DNA of 64,000 nucleotides. It comes from Ailurus styani (Eukaryota > Chordata > Mammalia > Carnivora > Ailuridae). Below the pieces are notes generated by a model. It worked only from the letters and a program-made list of their open reading frames with translations. It did not search any database and was not told the DNA's origin. This document shows positions 22,001-32,639 of this stretch, in pieces. The first letter of the stretch is position 1. Every line of letters begins with the position of its first letter. The translations under genes and the position numbers were made by a program. The DNA is taken from the NCBI GenBank assembly GCA_002007465.1, contig LNAC01000136.1, forward strand, positions 2,958,284 to 3,022,283. Reading direction: 5' to 3'.

Positions 22001-24735
22001 CTGCCAGGCCCTGAGAGTAGCCGTTTTCCCCCCAAGGGTCCCAGTTCTTATTAATAGAGAATGGTGTGTAGAAATGTTAGGTTGATGATACTTGTAGAAG
22101 GCTGAAATATGCACAAAGATACTTGTCGAAGTACCATCTGTAATAGGCTGTAAAAAATACTCAAGTGTAATGGTTCTCTTTGGGTGGTAAAATTAGAGAT
22201 GCGTAACTGTACGTTCACTGCTCTGCTGGGCATTATGGTGGACTCACAAGAAACTGAAGACGTGTGCCTTTACGCATGTAGCTTGTAATCTGGTTAAAAA
22301 GTGCAGATTACATGAAAAATAATCAGTGATCAAAGCCATACTACATTACATGAATTTTTAAGTAGGCTATATTAAGAGAGTGAGCAGTAGGGCTGGAAAC
22401 TTGGGTGGATTATATTAAAACTTGCTTTCAGCAAGGTTTTGGAGCATGGCTAAAGCTTGAGTTGGGGAGTTGGAGCTTTCTAGGTGGAACACAATGTGAA
22501 GAGAGGTACAGTATGACCTGAGTATGTAAGAATCACTGGGGTGTTTAGACATCAGAAGGCAGTAATGCTGGAGGCTCTTAAAATAATGGAGCAGGAACAT
22601 CACACACTTTAGAGCTGGATGGACTGCTCTGAGTCTTTTCATGTTTATAACGAGGTTTCAAAGGCTTCGGGGTGGTCTGGGACACAACAGTGCCCAATAA
22701 ATGGTAACTGTCGTTTTTACTGGTACTAATAAAACTAGCAGGGAGTTCAGCCTGACAGAATAGTTTGATGGTGAGCCATTGTTTTCTTCCAAAATGAGTG
22801 CTCACATATATATTCACAGTCATTTTTCCTAGTGGTTTATGTAGGGTCGAAAAGAGGAGAGGAAGAAAAATGTTTTAGCTCCTAGCGAATGTGTTCCACA
22901 GAGTGATGAACCTTTTGGGAGGAGAAACTGTCCTATTGTTACTCTGATTTCCTGTGATTAGCACCTCGTATGAGGGTGAAGAGTGGTGAGATGGGACCGG
23001 ATCTATGGTGAACCCAATGAAAGGTCAAGAGAAGGTTGTTCAGATTAGTCCTTACGTAACTATTGAGTGATAGTGTTTCCTGGATGAGGCTGATGATGGA
23101 CTGGGCAGAATGTGAGAGACTGAGAGAATGGAGACTCTGGTTGGAGTCGGGTGATAGTTCTTGGATACATGGAGTGAGACAGTAGTAAAGGCGGATTGTC
23201 ATTTTAAAAAGCTGTGGTTGCTGTCATTTACTGAACGCCTTCTCTGTGCCAGGTGTACGGGGTGTTACCTCACATTGAAGTCACGTTAGATGGAGCAGAG
23301 CTAGGGACCTGTCCACAGGCACACGATCAGTAAGTGTTAGAGCTGGGAGGTGAGTCGTGCGCTTCGAAAGCCAGCTCTGGGGTCACGTCTTCCTTCCAGG
23401 AAGCCTTGCCTCTAACTTCCCACCATCCCCACACACTCTCTTAGACCCAGGCTAGCTTGAGGACCCTTCTGTTTTCACGCGATAATCCATTTTGCTGCTG
23501 CAGCTGTGTGTTTAACTTAAGGAATCATAATGACAGTATACCTTTGGAATTTAGGGACCTCACATTCTCTGATCCAGTTGCTCCTTCAGTAACAGGAGTT
23601 ACAGGCGTGAGGCTCATATGTGGAGAAACACAGTGCGACCCTGATATGCCACAGGGACTTGCTCCCCACGAGTGTAGGCCTAGCACGCGAAATGGGCCAA
23701 AGTTTCCAGGGTCTGGACTCATGCTCTTGGCAAATGTAAAGGTTCTCTTCTCCTTTTTATGTTTGTTTCATCTACTACCCATCTCATGATTCAGTTTGGA
23801 GTTCTAACACAGCAACTAGTGCATGTTTACATTTAAGTAATTCATTCAAAATATCTTTAAACCATAGGTCCTCTGCTGTACCACTTTGAAAATTTGGCGA
23901 ATGAACTTTCCATAGAATTGAGCTATGAAGATATAAAAAACGTCGTTCTGCAGTATGGATTCCAGGTGGAGGTAAAGATGGAATGACGTTTCGCTTCCAA
24001 CAGGAGTATTATGACAGTTCCTGACTTTACCTCTTAATCTCTTTGTTTTCTCATTCATAAAGTGAACATAATACTTAGCTTTTAGAATTATTAGGATTTG
24101 GCATAACGTGGATGTAAATGGAAAACTATGACCCCTGGTGCCCTCAGCCAGCTTTCAGTACATGGCAGCTTACTGTTGTCACGGTATCAGCGCTGGCAGA
24201 CGGGCAGATAGCAAACCGACTGGTGCTGGAGAAGCAGACAGAGGGGAGGGCAGTGATGCTGTTCACTCTGCGCATTTCTGCGGTGTTCAGTCTTTTTTAC
24301 CATGTGATTATAAGGCTTTATGATACTTGGACTTGTGTTTTAGTTGTGTGTTTATTTAAAACCATTTCATTCATTAAAAAAATAACAGATTTGTTCTTAA
24401 AAATGAAGAGAAGCAATGTAACAGAGTCATGTAGAACTCCAGCTCTTATTAGTGGTGTGACCACGGGCAATCTGTTCTTTGTAAGTGCGATTACTAATAA
24501 TGCCAACCCTACGGGGGTATTTGTATGTAAGAAGTGAATTAATAGAGTGTGTTTGCAGTAGCACCTGTCTCAAGTACTGTTTGTATTATCCTCATGGTCA
24601 TCGTCGTCATTATGATTTTTGTTTGCATTCCAGGTGGAAAAAGAATCTGTCTTGTCAACATATACTGTGAATGATCTCTCCATGATGAAATACTACTACG
24701 AATGTGTCTTGTTTGTGGTCCGTAAACCACAGTAA
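12895..24735 (+). CDS. CARNMT1: CARNMT1, carnosine N-methyltransferase, 3' half (five terminal coding exons)
   Basis: Spliced coding segments are 12895-13035, 13974-14152, 16360-16473, 23868-23971 and 24634-24735. Together they give 640 nt, or 212 residues plus stop, which is the C-terminal half of a protein of about 409 residues. The enzyme transfers a methyl group from S-adenosylmethionine to the histidine imidazole of carnosine, giving anserine; this is established for the family (N2227/UPF0586 fold). Visible in the sequence are the Gly-rich SAM motif [12 protein letters not shown], the acidic strand end GNE, the D of CFFIDTAHN, the H of LLYHFEN and the terminal [11 protein letters not shown] tyrosines, which the family uses for substrate binding and catalysis. 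All splice sites are AG/GT, and phases join in frame across every intron. The first exon here begins with the third base of a Trp codon, so coding exons 1-3 lie upstream of the window. I see no frameshift or stop. Confidence 0.96.
13036..13973 (+). other. CARNMT1: CARNMT1 intron 4
   Basis: This 938-bp intron is bounded by GT (13036) and AG (13972-13973). I recognise no repeat, RNA gene or conserved element in it. Confidence 0.85.
13974..14152 (+). CDS. CARNMT1: CARNMT1 coding exon 5
   Basis: The acceptor is ttttgcag and the donor is A|gtaagt, a strong consensus. The exon completes Arg and reads [19 protein letters not shown], continuing through [19 protein letters not shown] to IYSEC plus one base of Asn. 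In methyltransferases of this family the segment lies between SAM motifs II and III. It is highly conserved relative to the human protein as I remember it. Confidence 0.96.
14502..14707 (+). mobile_element. Can-SINE in CARNMT1 intron 5
   Basis: Head 'ggggcgcctgggtggctcag', A-run tail to 14707. Flanking duplication is unclear. Confidence 0.94.
15015..15560 (-). repeat. L2 LINE 3' end, antisense
   Basis: 'attcaacaaatatttatttg', 'ctatgttctaggcatggg' and 'gaggtgggaagctgttgcag' follow the reverse of the L2 3' end. Ancient and non-coding despite open frames through it. Confidence 0.75.
16360..16473 (+). CDS. CARNMT1: CARNMT1 coding exon 6
   Basis: The acceptor is cgaatag and the donor is G|gtaagt. 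It encodes [20 protein letters not shown] and then the [14 protein letters not shown] strand. CFFIDTAHN holds the conserved aspartate near the carnosine site, and LKPGG is the usual methyltransferase loop after motif III. The residue before WDC is Ala where I recall Thr in human, a conservative change. Confidence 0.95.
16952..17479 (+). mobile_element. Tigger/MER2-like DNA transposon, split by a SINE
   Basis: Terminal 'cagttgacccttgaacag' at 16953 is answered by 'ttcaaggtcaacagt' near 17479, next to TA-type targets. Inner 'aagcctactgataacataaa' also fits. A SINE at 17183-17374 interrupts it. Confidence 0.75.
17183..17374 (+). mobile_element. Can-SINE nested in Tigger-like element
   Basis: Perfect duplication aaaatcataag (17172-17182, 17375-17385). 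Confidence 0.95.
17505..17625 (-). repeat. MIR fragment, antisense
   Basis: 'ctgttttacagttgaagag' and 'agtaactagcagtggggtc' follow the reverse of the MIR core. Weak match. Confidence 0.5.
18170..19130. promoter_or_regulatory. Intronic CpG-rich block (candidate orphan CpG island)
   Basis: I counted by eye roughly 59 CpG dinucleotides in the 900 bp 18181-19080, against very few in neighbouring AT-rich intron. GC also rises. The segment 18549-18640 resembles an antisense MER5A-type (hAT) element with many GC-ward changes. Open frames here show no recognisable protein. It could be an alternative or lncRNA promoter, an enhancer, or a site of GC-biased recombination. Confidence 0.55.
20140..20945 (-). 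mobile_element. Solo LTR of ERV type, antisense
   Basis: 'cagaacttagcgaaacac', 'tttaatggaggcttcatca' and 'ggaaattacaagggtttcag' follow antisense LTR wording of an old mammalian ERVL-like family. No coding region. A segment near its right end is repeated (20757-20820 and 20843-20915). Confidence 0.6.
23215..23391 (-). repeat. MIR, antisense
   Basis: 'tctgtgccaggtgtacgg', 'gatcagtaagtgttagagct' match reverse MIR. Confidence 0.65.
23868..23971 (+). CDS. CARNMT1: CARNMT1 coding exon 7
   Basis: The acceptor is aaaccatag and the donor is GAG|gtaaag. It encodes [20 protein letters not shown] and [14 protein letters not shown] (34 residues after a split Gly). The His of LLYHFEN is the conserved imidazole-site residue of the family. 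The intron before it is 7.4 kb and holds a CpG-rich block and an LTR. Confidence 0.95.
23972..24633 (+). other. CARNMT1: CARNMT1 intron 7
   Basis: A 662-bp GT...AG intron. It carries two sense MIR-like stretches (about 24010-24105 and 24415-24615) and no other feature. Confidence 0.85.
24415..24615 (+). repeat. MIR, sense, in CARNMT1 intron 7
   Basis: 'gtgtgaccacgggcaatct' and the ATT/ATC-rich end fit MIR. It is old, and it ends just before the exon 8 acceptor. Confidence 0.5.
24634..24735 (+). CDS. CARNMT1: CARNMT1 terminal coding exon 8
   Basis: The acceptor is tttgcattccag. It encodes [33 protein letters not shown] and then TAA at 24733-24735. The YYY cluster 11-13 residues before the C-terminus contains the tyrosines implicated in carnosine binding. 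The end at ...RKPQ matches the family's usual C-terminus. Confidence 0.96.
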   Translation: MEKESVLSTYTVNDLSMMKYYYECVLFVVRKPQ

Positions 24736-27310
24736 CGTTCTCAAGTGGTATCAGCAGGAAAAGAGTTTGATAAGAGCAAATGCTGAAATAAACAACTCAA
24801 AATCAACTATCCCAATGACAGGACACAACCTCAAATCAGTGGTGCCTTCTTATTCCTAACAAAATTTAGAAATAGCGTCTATTTTCTTAATACGTCTATT
24901 GCTTTTTCAGAAATATACTATGCCATGCATATTTGTACTACAGAAGTAAAAATGGAGGAAATGTCTTCAAGTATACTTTTTCCTTGAAGCCCAGAATTGT
25001 CTTTCAGTAGAAGAAACTTTATCTCCAGTGGTCTTCATGAAGCTGTCTGTTGCAAGTCTGCCACATTAATGACTACTAGTATTGAAGTCCCCCCAAATCT
25101 TTGTTTTGTGTGCATTGCACATGTTATTTTTAGAAGAGTCTGAGGATCCTCTGTCATACTCAGCATCTGGAATTGGGACTTCTGTTTGCTTTGGACCTAA
25201 GCAATCCGTACATAAAATGTGTGTCTGTCCTTTTATCATTCAAATTATTTTTTTTCTAGCTCAGCTGAATTTAGAGAAGCATCAACCATTTCATTTTTAT
25301 GAAATGCTGAATTTAATAAGATCACAGGCCAGTAAAATGCATTTAAGCATTCAAGTAACTGAGAAATTAGTCTTTTTGGGCACACTAACCTGAACATTAT
25401 TTGAAAGCATACTCATCATGAATCACTCTGAAATGTATGAGATCTCAACACTCTTAAGTGAGGCGCAAAACCCTTTATTCAAGGTACTGCTCCGAAAATG
25501 GGGAAATAATAAAGTCTCCCATTTGAAATGTATGATTTTAAACTAGAAGTGAATACAGTCTGTCAGTGAATGTTTACAATAATGTCTTTTCTTTAAATTA
25601 CCTGGATCACAAAAGCAAGCACTTTTTTTTTTTTTAATAAACTCTCATGATGGTATTACCGTGGGGAAATTCTGAATATGAAATTCAGGGATAACTTACT
25701 GCCCGTGGTCTGTGTCTTCAATATTGTAAGCAGCAGCCATTCATGTAATTTCAGATTAACACCAATTTTGTTCCCTGATAGCTGGAGTTAAAACAGTATA
25801 TGCTGCTTTAAATTTCTACCTCTAGCAGATCTTTTCTATTGGAGGGAGTTTTCCTTTATATGTGTATTTTTTATGTTTATTATTTTGTTTCTAGTAGCTT
25901 GGAAAGCAGAGATGACTAGTGTTTTAACCTTTTCTTGGGAAAAGGAAGTACTCGTGTTGGATATTTTCACAGGTGATTATGATGGCATTAAATGACCTCT
26001 GTGGCAATTTGAATTAGACTTAATCTCAATAATGTGCTGTAGGATTAATGTCATGTTCTAATAGGAAAACTTACTCGTGAATCTTTAGGCCTTTTTTGTT
26101 AGTTAGGTTGGGGGAGTCTGCGCAATTTGGCATCTTACTATAAATAGGAGCTTTTCCGTGGACAGTGAGGGAGCTCTTGTGGCCTTTGCTCCTGTCACAC
26201 AGTAAAGGGCTCTATGCAGTTTATTGGACTTGCTAAATTCTGGAGGCCTGTAGCCTCTTGAGTTAAAAAAAAAAACCAAACAAACAAAAACCCAAATACG
26301 ATTTCTCTTTTTTGTGTCTCCCCCCACCCCCAGTACTTGGCAGATGTTCAGTTGTTAGAATTCTTATTAACTACCACATGAATGAATTTTCAATTAATTG
26401 GTAGGGAGAAAAATCCAAATTTGTTTTTGTTTATTTGAGAAAAAAAAGCTTAAAAGGATCCTAAGTATTTAAAATAGCCACTGAAAGGAAAGGAATGCAT
26501 GCTATTTTTTGAGTAATGTAGAAAGGCTTTTTATTCACTGACTGGTATTCACTTTTTTACTTGTATCAGAACAAACGATCTTGTTTTTCTCATAGAGGCA
26601 AAAGTATGTTGATAGCAGGGAGTTGGCTTTATTACTTAAAATTTTGGCTATCGGGTTTTACTCTTCAATGTTACTTATATTTCTAAATTATAGCTTAGCT
26701 TTTAGTTAATTCTGAAATTGGCTGTTTCATTTGCGTTTAATTTCTCCTATCATGACTACTGTTTTTCAAATATTCTACACAAATTTGCATCACTTTTTTT
26801 CTCATTGCTTTTGTAGTTAATATATTCTAAACTTGAAAATTGTGGTATCAATCAATAATAGAAGTGTCACTGGAGGATTTAATTTTATATTTCTTATGTG
26901 TAGTCCTAGCTACTAAAGTATGTAAGCCTTAAAATTTTTTGTTCTTTTTCCTTATATTAGCTCTATATACAAATGTTTTCATTCATTTTCATAAAANTGC
27001 TTTTGCTCTTTCCCCCCCCCCCCCCCGCCCACCCACACTTTTCCATATTCTGAAGCGGTGCAGGTTAGGGTATTTTAATCAAGTGAGCAAGATGGGAAAT
27101 GTAAAATATAAAGAGAAGCTGTATAAATCACAGTATAAAATTATGAAGTTTGGGAACTGTAAAATGTACTGTATTTATATGTAATTCTCATTCTAAAAGT
27201 TGCCACAAAGGCTGAATTGGAAGCTTCATGTCTGCATGAAATTTCCTATATTTTTAATGTGTATGATGGACTTAATTTTTCTTGAATATTAAAGTCTGCC
27301 AATTGCTACG
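24736..27310 (+). other. CARNMT1: Probable CARNMT1 3'UTR with candidate poly(A) signals
   Basis: No repeat or other gene is recognised here and the sequence is AT-rich. Candidate AATAAA signals are at 25508-25513 and 25636-25641. An ATTAAA at 27288-27293, followed after about 20 nt by a T/GT-rich tract, could be a distal site. The true end is inferred from these signals only. A single N sits at 26997, before a C homopolymer (about 27012-27026) that sequencing may have misread. Confidence 0.55.
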
Positions 27311-27544
27311 AAACAGTATTTGCTTGGTTGTTTCCATCTAAGTCAGTAGTAACTGTCGATGTGGGAATTTGAATTGAATCCTTAGATGAGCTTATTCTTA
27401 TATGCTTCTAGAAAGTCAAGAATAAGAGTCCTTAGTCTTTGAGTATGTTAGGCCTTATACTACTTAACCTTATACTACAAACCGTGGTCTTTGGTTTTGT
27501 TAAATAACAGAACAATAACTCTAAAGGTCACCAGTACAAGAGAG

Positions 27545-27765
27545 TTCTGGGACCAGCCATTAGTAGCAGAAGTGCTGGACTTGGCACTTAGATACTCTGG
27601 GTTTGTTCCCCTCAACGGTTTGCAGTCTCGGGCAAGATGCTCTAAGTGTGTCGCCCCATCCGTAAGAGGATTGATACCACTTATTTCAAAGGGTTTTAGG
27701 CGGTCATGTGCTGCTGTGTGCAGTATTCTATGTGAAAGCACCTGGTAGGTAGACAATGTCATTTC
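27545..27765 (+). repeat. MIR, sense
   Basis: 'ggcacttagatactctggg', 'cgggcaagatgctctaag' and 'ccatccgtaagaggattgat' follow the MIR core. The overlapping 85- and 95-residue open frames are accidental. Confidence 0.65.
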
Positions 27766-27994
27766 ACTCTGTGTTGACCGCTGTATAGTGATAGAAAAAG
27801 ATGAAGATTAGTCCCAGGACATCAGTTTTAATGTTATGGTGAAAAAACATTTCAGTGGAATCCTGGTGGGATTCAAAGATGACAGGTATGTATGTATAGA
27901 TTCTTGAATATTGAAGTTTGGTGGGAATTACAAAGACAGAATGGTAGGCAGTGGGAGAGAAGGCACAGGCAAAACTCAATGGAGGGTTACTCTG

Positions 27995-28268
27995 ACTTGT
28001 AGAAACATGCTAGTACCTGCCTCTTATGTGCTGGATTATTTCTCTGATAGATACACAGAAGTGGTATCATTCAGCCAGCCAAAATCATGTGCATTTTCAG
28101 TCAAGTTGCCTTTCAAAATGATGGACATTTTCCATGCCACTAGACAGTGTTTTGGAATAACTTCGCATCCATTCTCTGGCCAGTACTGGATTTTGCTAAA
28201 CTTGACATTTTTGTCAATATGATAGGAAAAAGTATCTAATTTTAATATTCATTTCTTTAACTGTTACG
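27995..28268 (-). repeat. Old L1M fragment, antisense
   Basis: Reverse L1 3' wording such as 'ttgtcaatatgataggaaaa' and 'cagtactggattttgcta'. Diverged. Confidence 0.5.
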
Positions 28269-28269
28269 G

Positions 28270-30950
28270 AAGTTGAGCAATTTATGTCCTTGTAATGCGC
28301 AAAGAGAGGTATCTTTCATCTGCCAGTCTCTAGGTTTTCAGCTGGTACACCAGACAGGTCATTGGCAACAATCCAAAAGTCAGTACAAATGTATCGGGCT
28401 TCCTCAAGGGGAGGACTGGCCAGTCTCGAGCCCTGCTTTGAGGTCTAGCTACTAATAGGAAGGATGTGCTTCTGGTTTTACTTGGCTGGCACTGAGGCTT
28501 GAATGGCTACAGCCCACTGGACCCCACTAGGTTTCAGCGTAGCCAACCAGGGATCTAGGCCCAGGAATTCAGCTAATGTTTGTGAGTCAAGAGCCCCATT
28601 TAACCAATGGCTTTGCTTTAGGTGGCAGAGTGGGGCATTAAGTTTACCCCCAAAGGAATAGCTGCCATTTCCTCATAGCACCAAAAAGCTGCTAGGGCCA
28701 GGCCAGCTACACTCTTGAATATGCTGTTTGTTTTGACCTGGAAGGCTTGTTGGGTCCTTTTCACCTTGTTAGTCATCAAGTCCAAATTGACTCACCCCCA
28801 AATGAGAATGTCAAACCAAAGAGGCATTCAGCCTCAAAAGCTTAGTAGCAGATTAATAACTTCCTTCTTTTGTACAAAGGTGTCTTTGCTGATTGTCAGG
28901 CACTTGGTCTTATTGCAGTACCTGGCTATGCCTATGAGAATTTAGGCAGCCATTAAGTTTTTGAAGCTGTGGTTTCTCTCTCCTAGAGTTCAATATTATT
29001 TCTGCTGGACCACCCAAGAAGGGACAGCCCTTGACTGTGACACTGAAGTGGAAGGAAAAGTGCAGGCAAATAATACATCAGATCCATGATACATGTACTG
29101 AATTGGCCCAAAGGGCCTCAGTGAGAGGTTATTTTTGAGGTGTCTGACTCCTTGGTAAAAACAAAACTGTGATTTTTTTTTTTTCCCCAGGCCTGAACAT
29201 AGGTCATTAAAAAGGCTTTACCTGGCAGGTTCATGGAACAAAGCCAGCCTCCCTGGACCAGACTTGCTGCTCTGCAGTCTCTAGGGGGACTTGCAGTCAA
29301 GAACTCAGGCTCTTATTCACAGCTGCAGTCCTAGCCCAGTGCCTCTTTGTCAGGGGCTGTGGGAGAAGCCTTCCTCAGGAGCCTTTCCTGAGACCCAATC
29401 GGAGGAGGGAGAGGGGTAAACTTGAAACCACATTTCTACACTCTGACTCAGTACTTTTCCCACTCCTAGGTCCTCTTCTTCTCTCACCCCAGACCCCCGG
29501 TCTGCAAGTTTGCAGGAGCCTGTCTGGACCTCCCTTAGCAATGAAACCACTACCATGTCTGTGCAGACCCAGCTGACCCCTGACTGGTGTGCTGTTGCAT
29601 GGAAGAAAATGGAACAGGAAGGTACCTGTGGTTTGTCTGGTTTAGCCTCTTGCTTATACTATTGAAGCGATTAGAGGTTTGACTGTTAGTTTCATTTTGG
29701 CTTTTTTTTTTTTTTTTTAAGATTTCATTTATTTATTTGACACAGAGAGGGAGAGATCACAAGCAGGCAGAGAGGCGGAAGAGAGGAGGAAGCAGGCTCC
29801 CTACTGAGCAGGAAGCCCGATGCGGGCCTCCATCCCAGGACCCCGAGATCATGACCTGAGCCGAAAGTAGAGGGTTTAACCCACTGAGCCATCTAGGCAC
29901 CCTCATTTTGGCTTCTTGTATTCACCTGCTATTCCAGCACTTAGTTAGCAACCAGCTCTCCCTGGCTCAGATGAACCACTAACAATTTCACACCTTCCTT
30001 CCCACTGCCAAGCCCTGTCCAAACTATCAGTTGAATTCAAGTGTCTTTTTCCCCTATAGGATCATAGAACCAAGAAGTTTAACACGTGCATTAGGGGCTA
30101 CAGCACAGCTGCCAGGAGACCAAGTTGCCTCCGCTGGTAGACGGGGGAGACTAGTCCATGCAGACAATGGGAGGGAAACCTGGTTTTCTCCATTGACCTG
30201 ACTCCAGACTTAATGCCTGAGCACTGCTGCTGCTTCCTCCCCCTTGTGCTTCCAGGCCCCAGGGGTGTGCCTAGCCCCCAGGGCCCTTTACTTACTTGGT
30301 GCTCGAGCACATACCACTTGTGTCTGGCCCAGTCTTCTAGCTTTGGCCACCCTAGCACCCAGAGCCCCAACTTCACTGCCAGCCACATTGGGCCATGGCA
30401 AGACTTGCACTGAGAGGCAAGGCTTCTTCCTCACTTTCGAGGGGCCACCTGTACTCAGTTCAACCAAGCCGTCTGTTTTCAGGTCCTCTGTCTTGAATAG
30501 CAGATTTCTCAGTGCTGACATTAATCTCAGTTGAGGATTCTGTCCTAAGCAGCTGCAGCCTTACTGCCGTCTGGCTGGGGCAGGGCTTGCTGCTCTATGG
30601 TGAGAACATCCCTATCTCTTCCTGCCAGGAAGAGTGAGCAAATTTGGGTGCCATTTGGGTGACTTATCTCAAACCCACCTCTAGCTGGTCAACATCATTA
30701 ACAGGATGCAAGGGGTCTCATTACTTTCCCGCCATATTAACCACGTGGGCAAGAGCATTTGCTGCTGTATCCTAGGAGGGCTCATATTCCTGAACTGGCC
30801 TGTAGGACCTTGTCCTTCAAAACCTGGAATGCCAAGTCTGTCAGCATCCCAGACTTGTCAACAAAACTGTTCAGCCTGGGGTTTGGTCTTTCTGTGCTGA
30901 GGAGTGAATAAGTTAGCCTATTAGCTTCATGGATGCTGCCAGAAGACAGG
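28270..30950 (-). mobile_element. ERVL-like internal fragment, antisense, decayed
   Basis: The minus strand of about 28310-28450 reads with a retroviral RNase H-like 'TD..W..AN' signature, and the neighbouring 2.5 kb is non-L1 and non-SINE with class III ERV-like wording. It is broken by stops in every frame and by a SINE (29704-29902). No LTR or intact gene is visible. The extent is approximate and an unrelated unique sequence may be included. Confidence 0.45.
29704..29902 (-). mobile_element. Can-SINE (mustelid-type)
   Basis: Perfect 12-bp duplication tcattttggctt (29692-29703, 29903-29914). Confidence 0.95.
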
Positions 30951-30954
30951 AGAA

Positions 30955-31851
30955 GTTACACAAAAGTAGGGAGTTCCTGTGTGCCCTTCACCCAGCTTTT
31001 ACCCCAAAATAACATTTCACATCACTATCAGACAGTAATCAAAACCATGAAATGGACATTGGCATGATTCTGTTACTGAACTATAGACCTTGAAACATGC
31101 CAGTTTTTCCAAGTGCTTATTAAAAAATCCTACTTTTAAACTTTCCGATTTATTTCTAAAATGGGTTTCTTATTGACAGTATGTACCCAGGTCTTGCCTT
31201 TTTATTCATTCTGATTATCTTTTTTTTTATCTTGTAATTGGGTATTTAAACTGTTTATATTTTAAATAACTATTGACCTGGGTGAACTTAAACCTACCAT
31301 TTTGCTAGTTTTCTACTTGTTCCATTTCTCCCTTTTTTCCCCTTTTCTCATTGATTTCTGGACTATTTTCTTGATTTCATCACCACTACTGGCTTATTAG
31401 TTACCGTTCTTGACAAAAAGAAGTTCCAGTGGTTTCCCTGGGGCTTGCAATATACATTGTTAGTTTGTCACAGTATACCTTCAGAGTACTGTACCACTGA
31501 ATGTATACTTGTAAGAATTACCACTCTTACAATATACTTCCAGTTCTTCTTCCAGCATTCATGCTGTTGTCACACATTTTACTTTAATGTGCATAATAAA
31601 CCCCAGAACACATGGTTACTATTTTTGCTTTAACTGAATTCTTTTGAAGCAACAAAAATAACAAATATATTTTTTATTTATCATTTTTATAGTTTCTGGT
31701 GTGTGGTGCTTTAAAAGTATCTCGACAAAAAAAATAATAAAAGTATCTCTACAGATTCTCTTGATACTCCTCCCTTCGGTATAGCCTCGCTCCTCTCCCT
31801 CTCGAAGCATGGGCTGTAGTGGCTCACTTCTAGTGAATAGAAAGAGGTAGA
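30955..31851 (-). repeat. Old L1M 3' region, antisense
   Basis: 'gtgtgcccttcacccagc', 'ggcttgcaatatacattg' and 'taaaccccagaacacatg' follow reverse L1M 3' sequence. Non-coding. The element appears to resume after 32640. Confidence 0.65.
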
Positions 31852-32036
31852 GGGCGCCTGGGTGGCTCAGTGGGTTAAAGCCTCTGCTTTCGGCCCAGGT
31901 CATGATCTCAGGGTCCTGGGATCGAGGCCCGCATCGGGCTCTCTGCTTGGCGGGGAGCCTGCTTCCCCCTCTCTCTCTCTCTCTGCCTGCCTCTCTGCCT
32001 CCTTGNAAATAAAATCTTTAAAAAAAAAAAAAAAAA
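31852..32036 (+). mobile_element. Can-SINE with an internal N
   Basis: Perfect duplication aaagaggtaga (31841-31851, 32037-32047). At N (32006) the usual 'tgtaatctctctctgtgtc' segment is missing, so a few tens of bases were probably lost in assembly. Confidence 0.95.
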
Positions 32037-32329
32037 AAAGAGGTAGAAACGTGCAATTCTAGCAGCACCTATACTGTATATCATATTGTAAGCCAGGGAG
32101 GCCTTCCAGCCTCCTGACCTGCTCTAAGTCGCTTGATCACCCAATGGAGGGCCATGAGAGAAACCCAATCTTGTGAGTGCAAACATCCCTTGGGTCTGAG
32201 ATTCCAGCTCTTCCAAACTGAGAATGGCAACCCACAACTGTCAAGAATGTAAAAATTTTTGCGAATCATGAAAGACATTGTAGCTTCCATTCTTCTGTCA
32301 GATCACCTACACTAGAGGAGACGAGAATA

Positions 32330-32590
32330 CACGTCATGCGGTGATTTCAAATAACCCCACGGAGAATGAGTTTGGAAGTGGGTCCTCCAGCGCTAGTCAA
32401 GCCTTCCCATGAAGCCCCAAGCCAACATCTTGACTGCAACCACGTGAGCAACCCGGGTCAGCAACCCTAAATGACCCAGCTAAGCTGATGTTGAATTCCT
32501 TACCCACAGGTTGAGAAAACGGGTCAGGTTTGTTGGTGTAAGCCAGAGTTTTGGGGTAATTTGTGACAAAACACTCTTCATGTCTTCATG
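32330..32590 (+). repeat. Possible MLT-type LTR 3' part
   Basis: 'gacccagctaagctgatg', 'ttttggggtaatttgtgac' match the end region of old MaLR LTRs. Short and diverged. Confidence 0.4.
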
Positions 32591-32639
32591 TGCCTCCAAG
32601 TTTCCATCTCGTAAACATACTTGCAAGGGAAGAACTTCC

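Larger units (their letters stand above)
16474..23867 (+). other. CARNMT1: CARNMT1 intron 6
   Basis: A 7.4-kb GT...AG intron. It contains a Tigger/MER2-like element with a nested SINE, MIR pieces, a CpG-rich block and an antisense LTR. About 16474-16950, 17630-18170, 19130-20140, 20946-23214 and 23392-23867 hold nothing I can assign. Confidence 0.85.

Noticed and set aside
12895..24735. CARNMT1 as a processed pseudogene
   Set aside because: Introns with consensus splice sites separate all exons and every phase joins without a stop.
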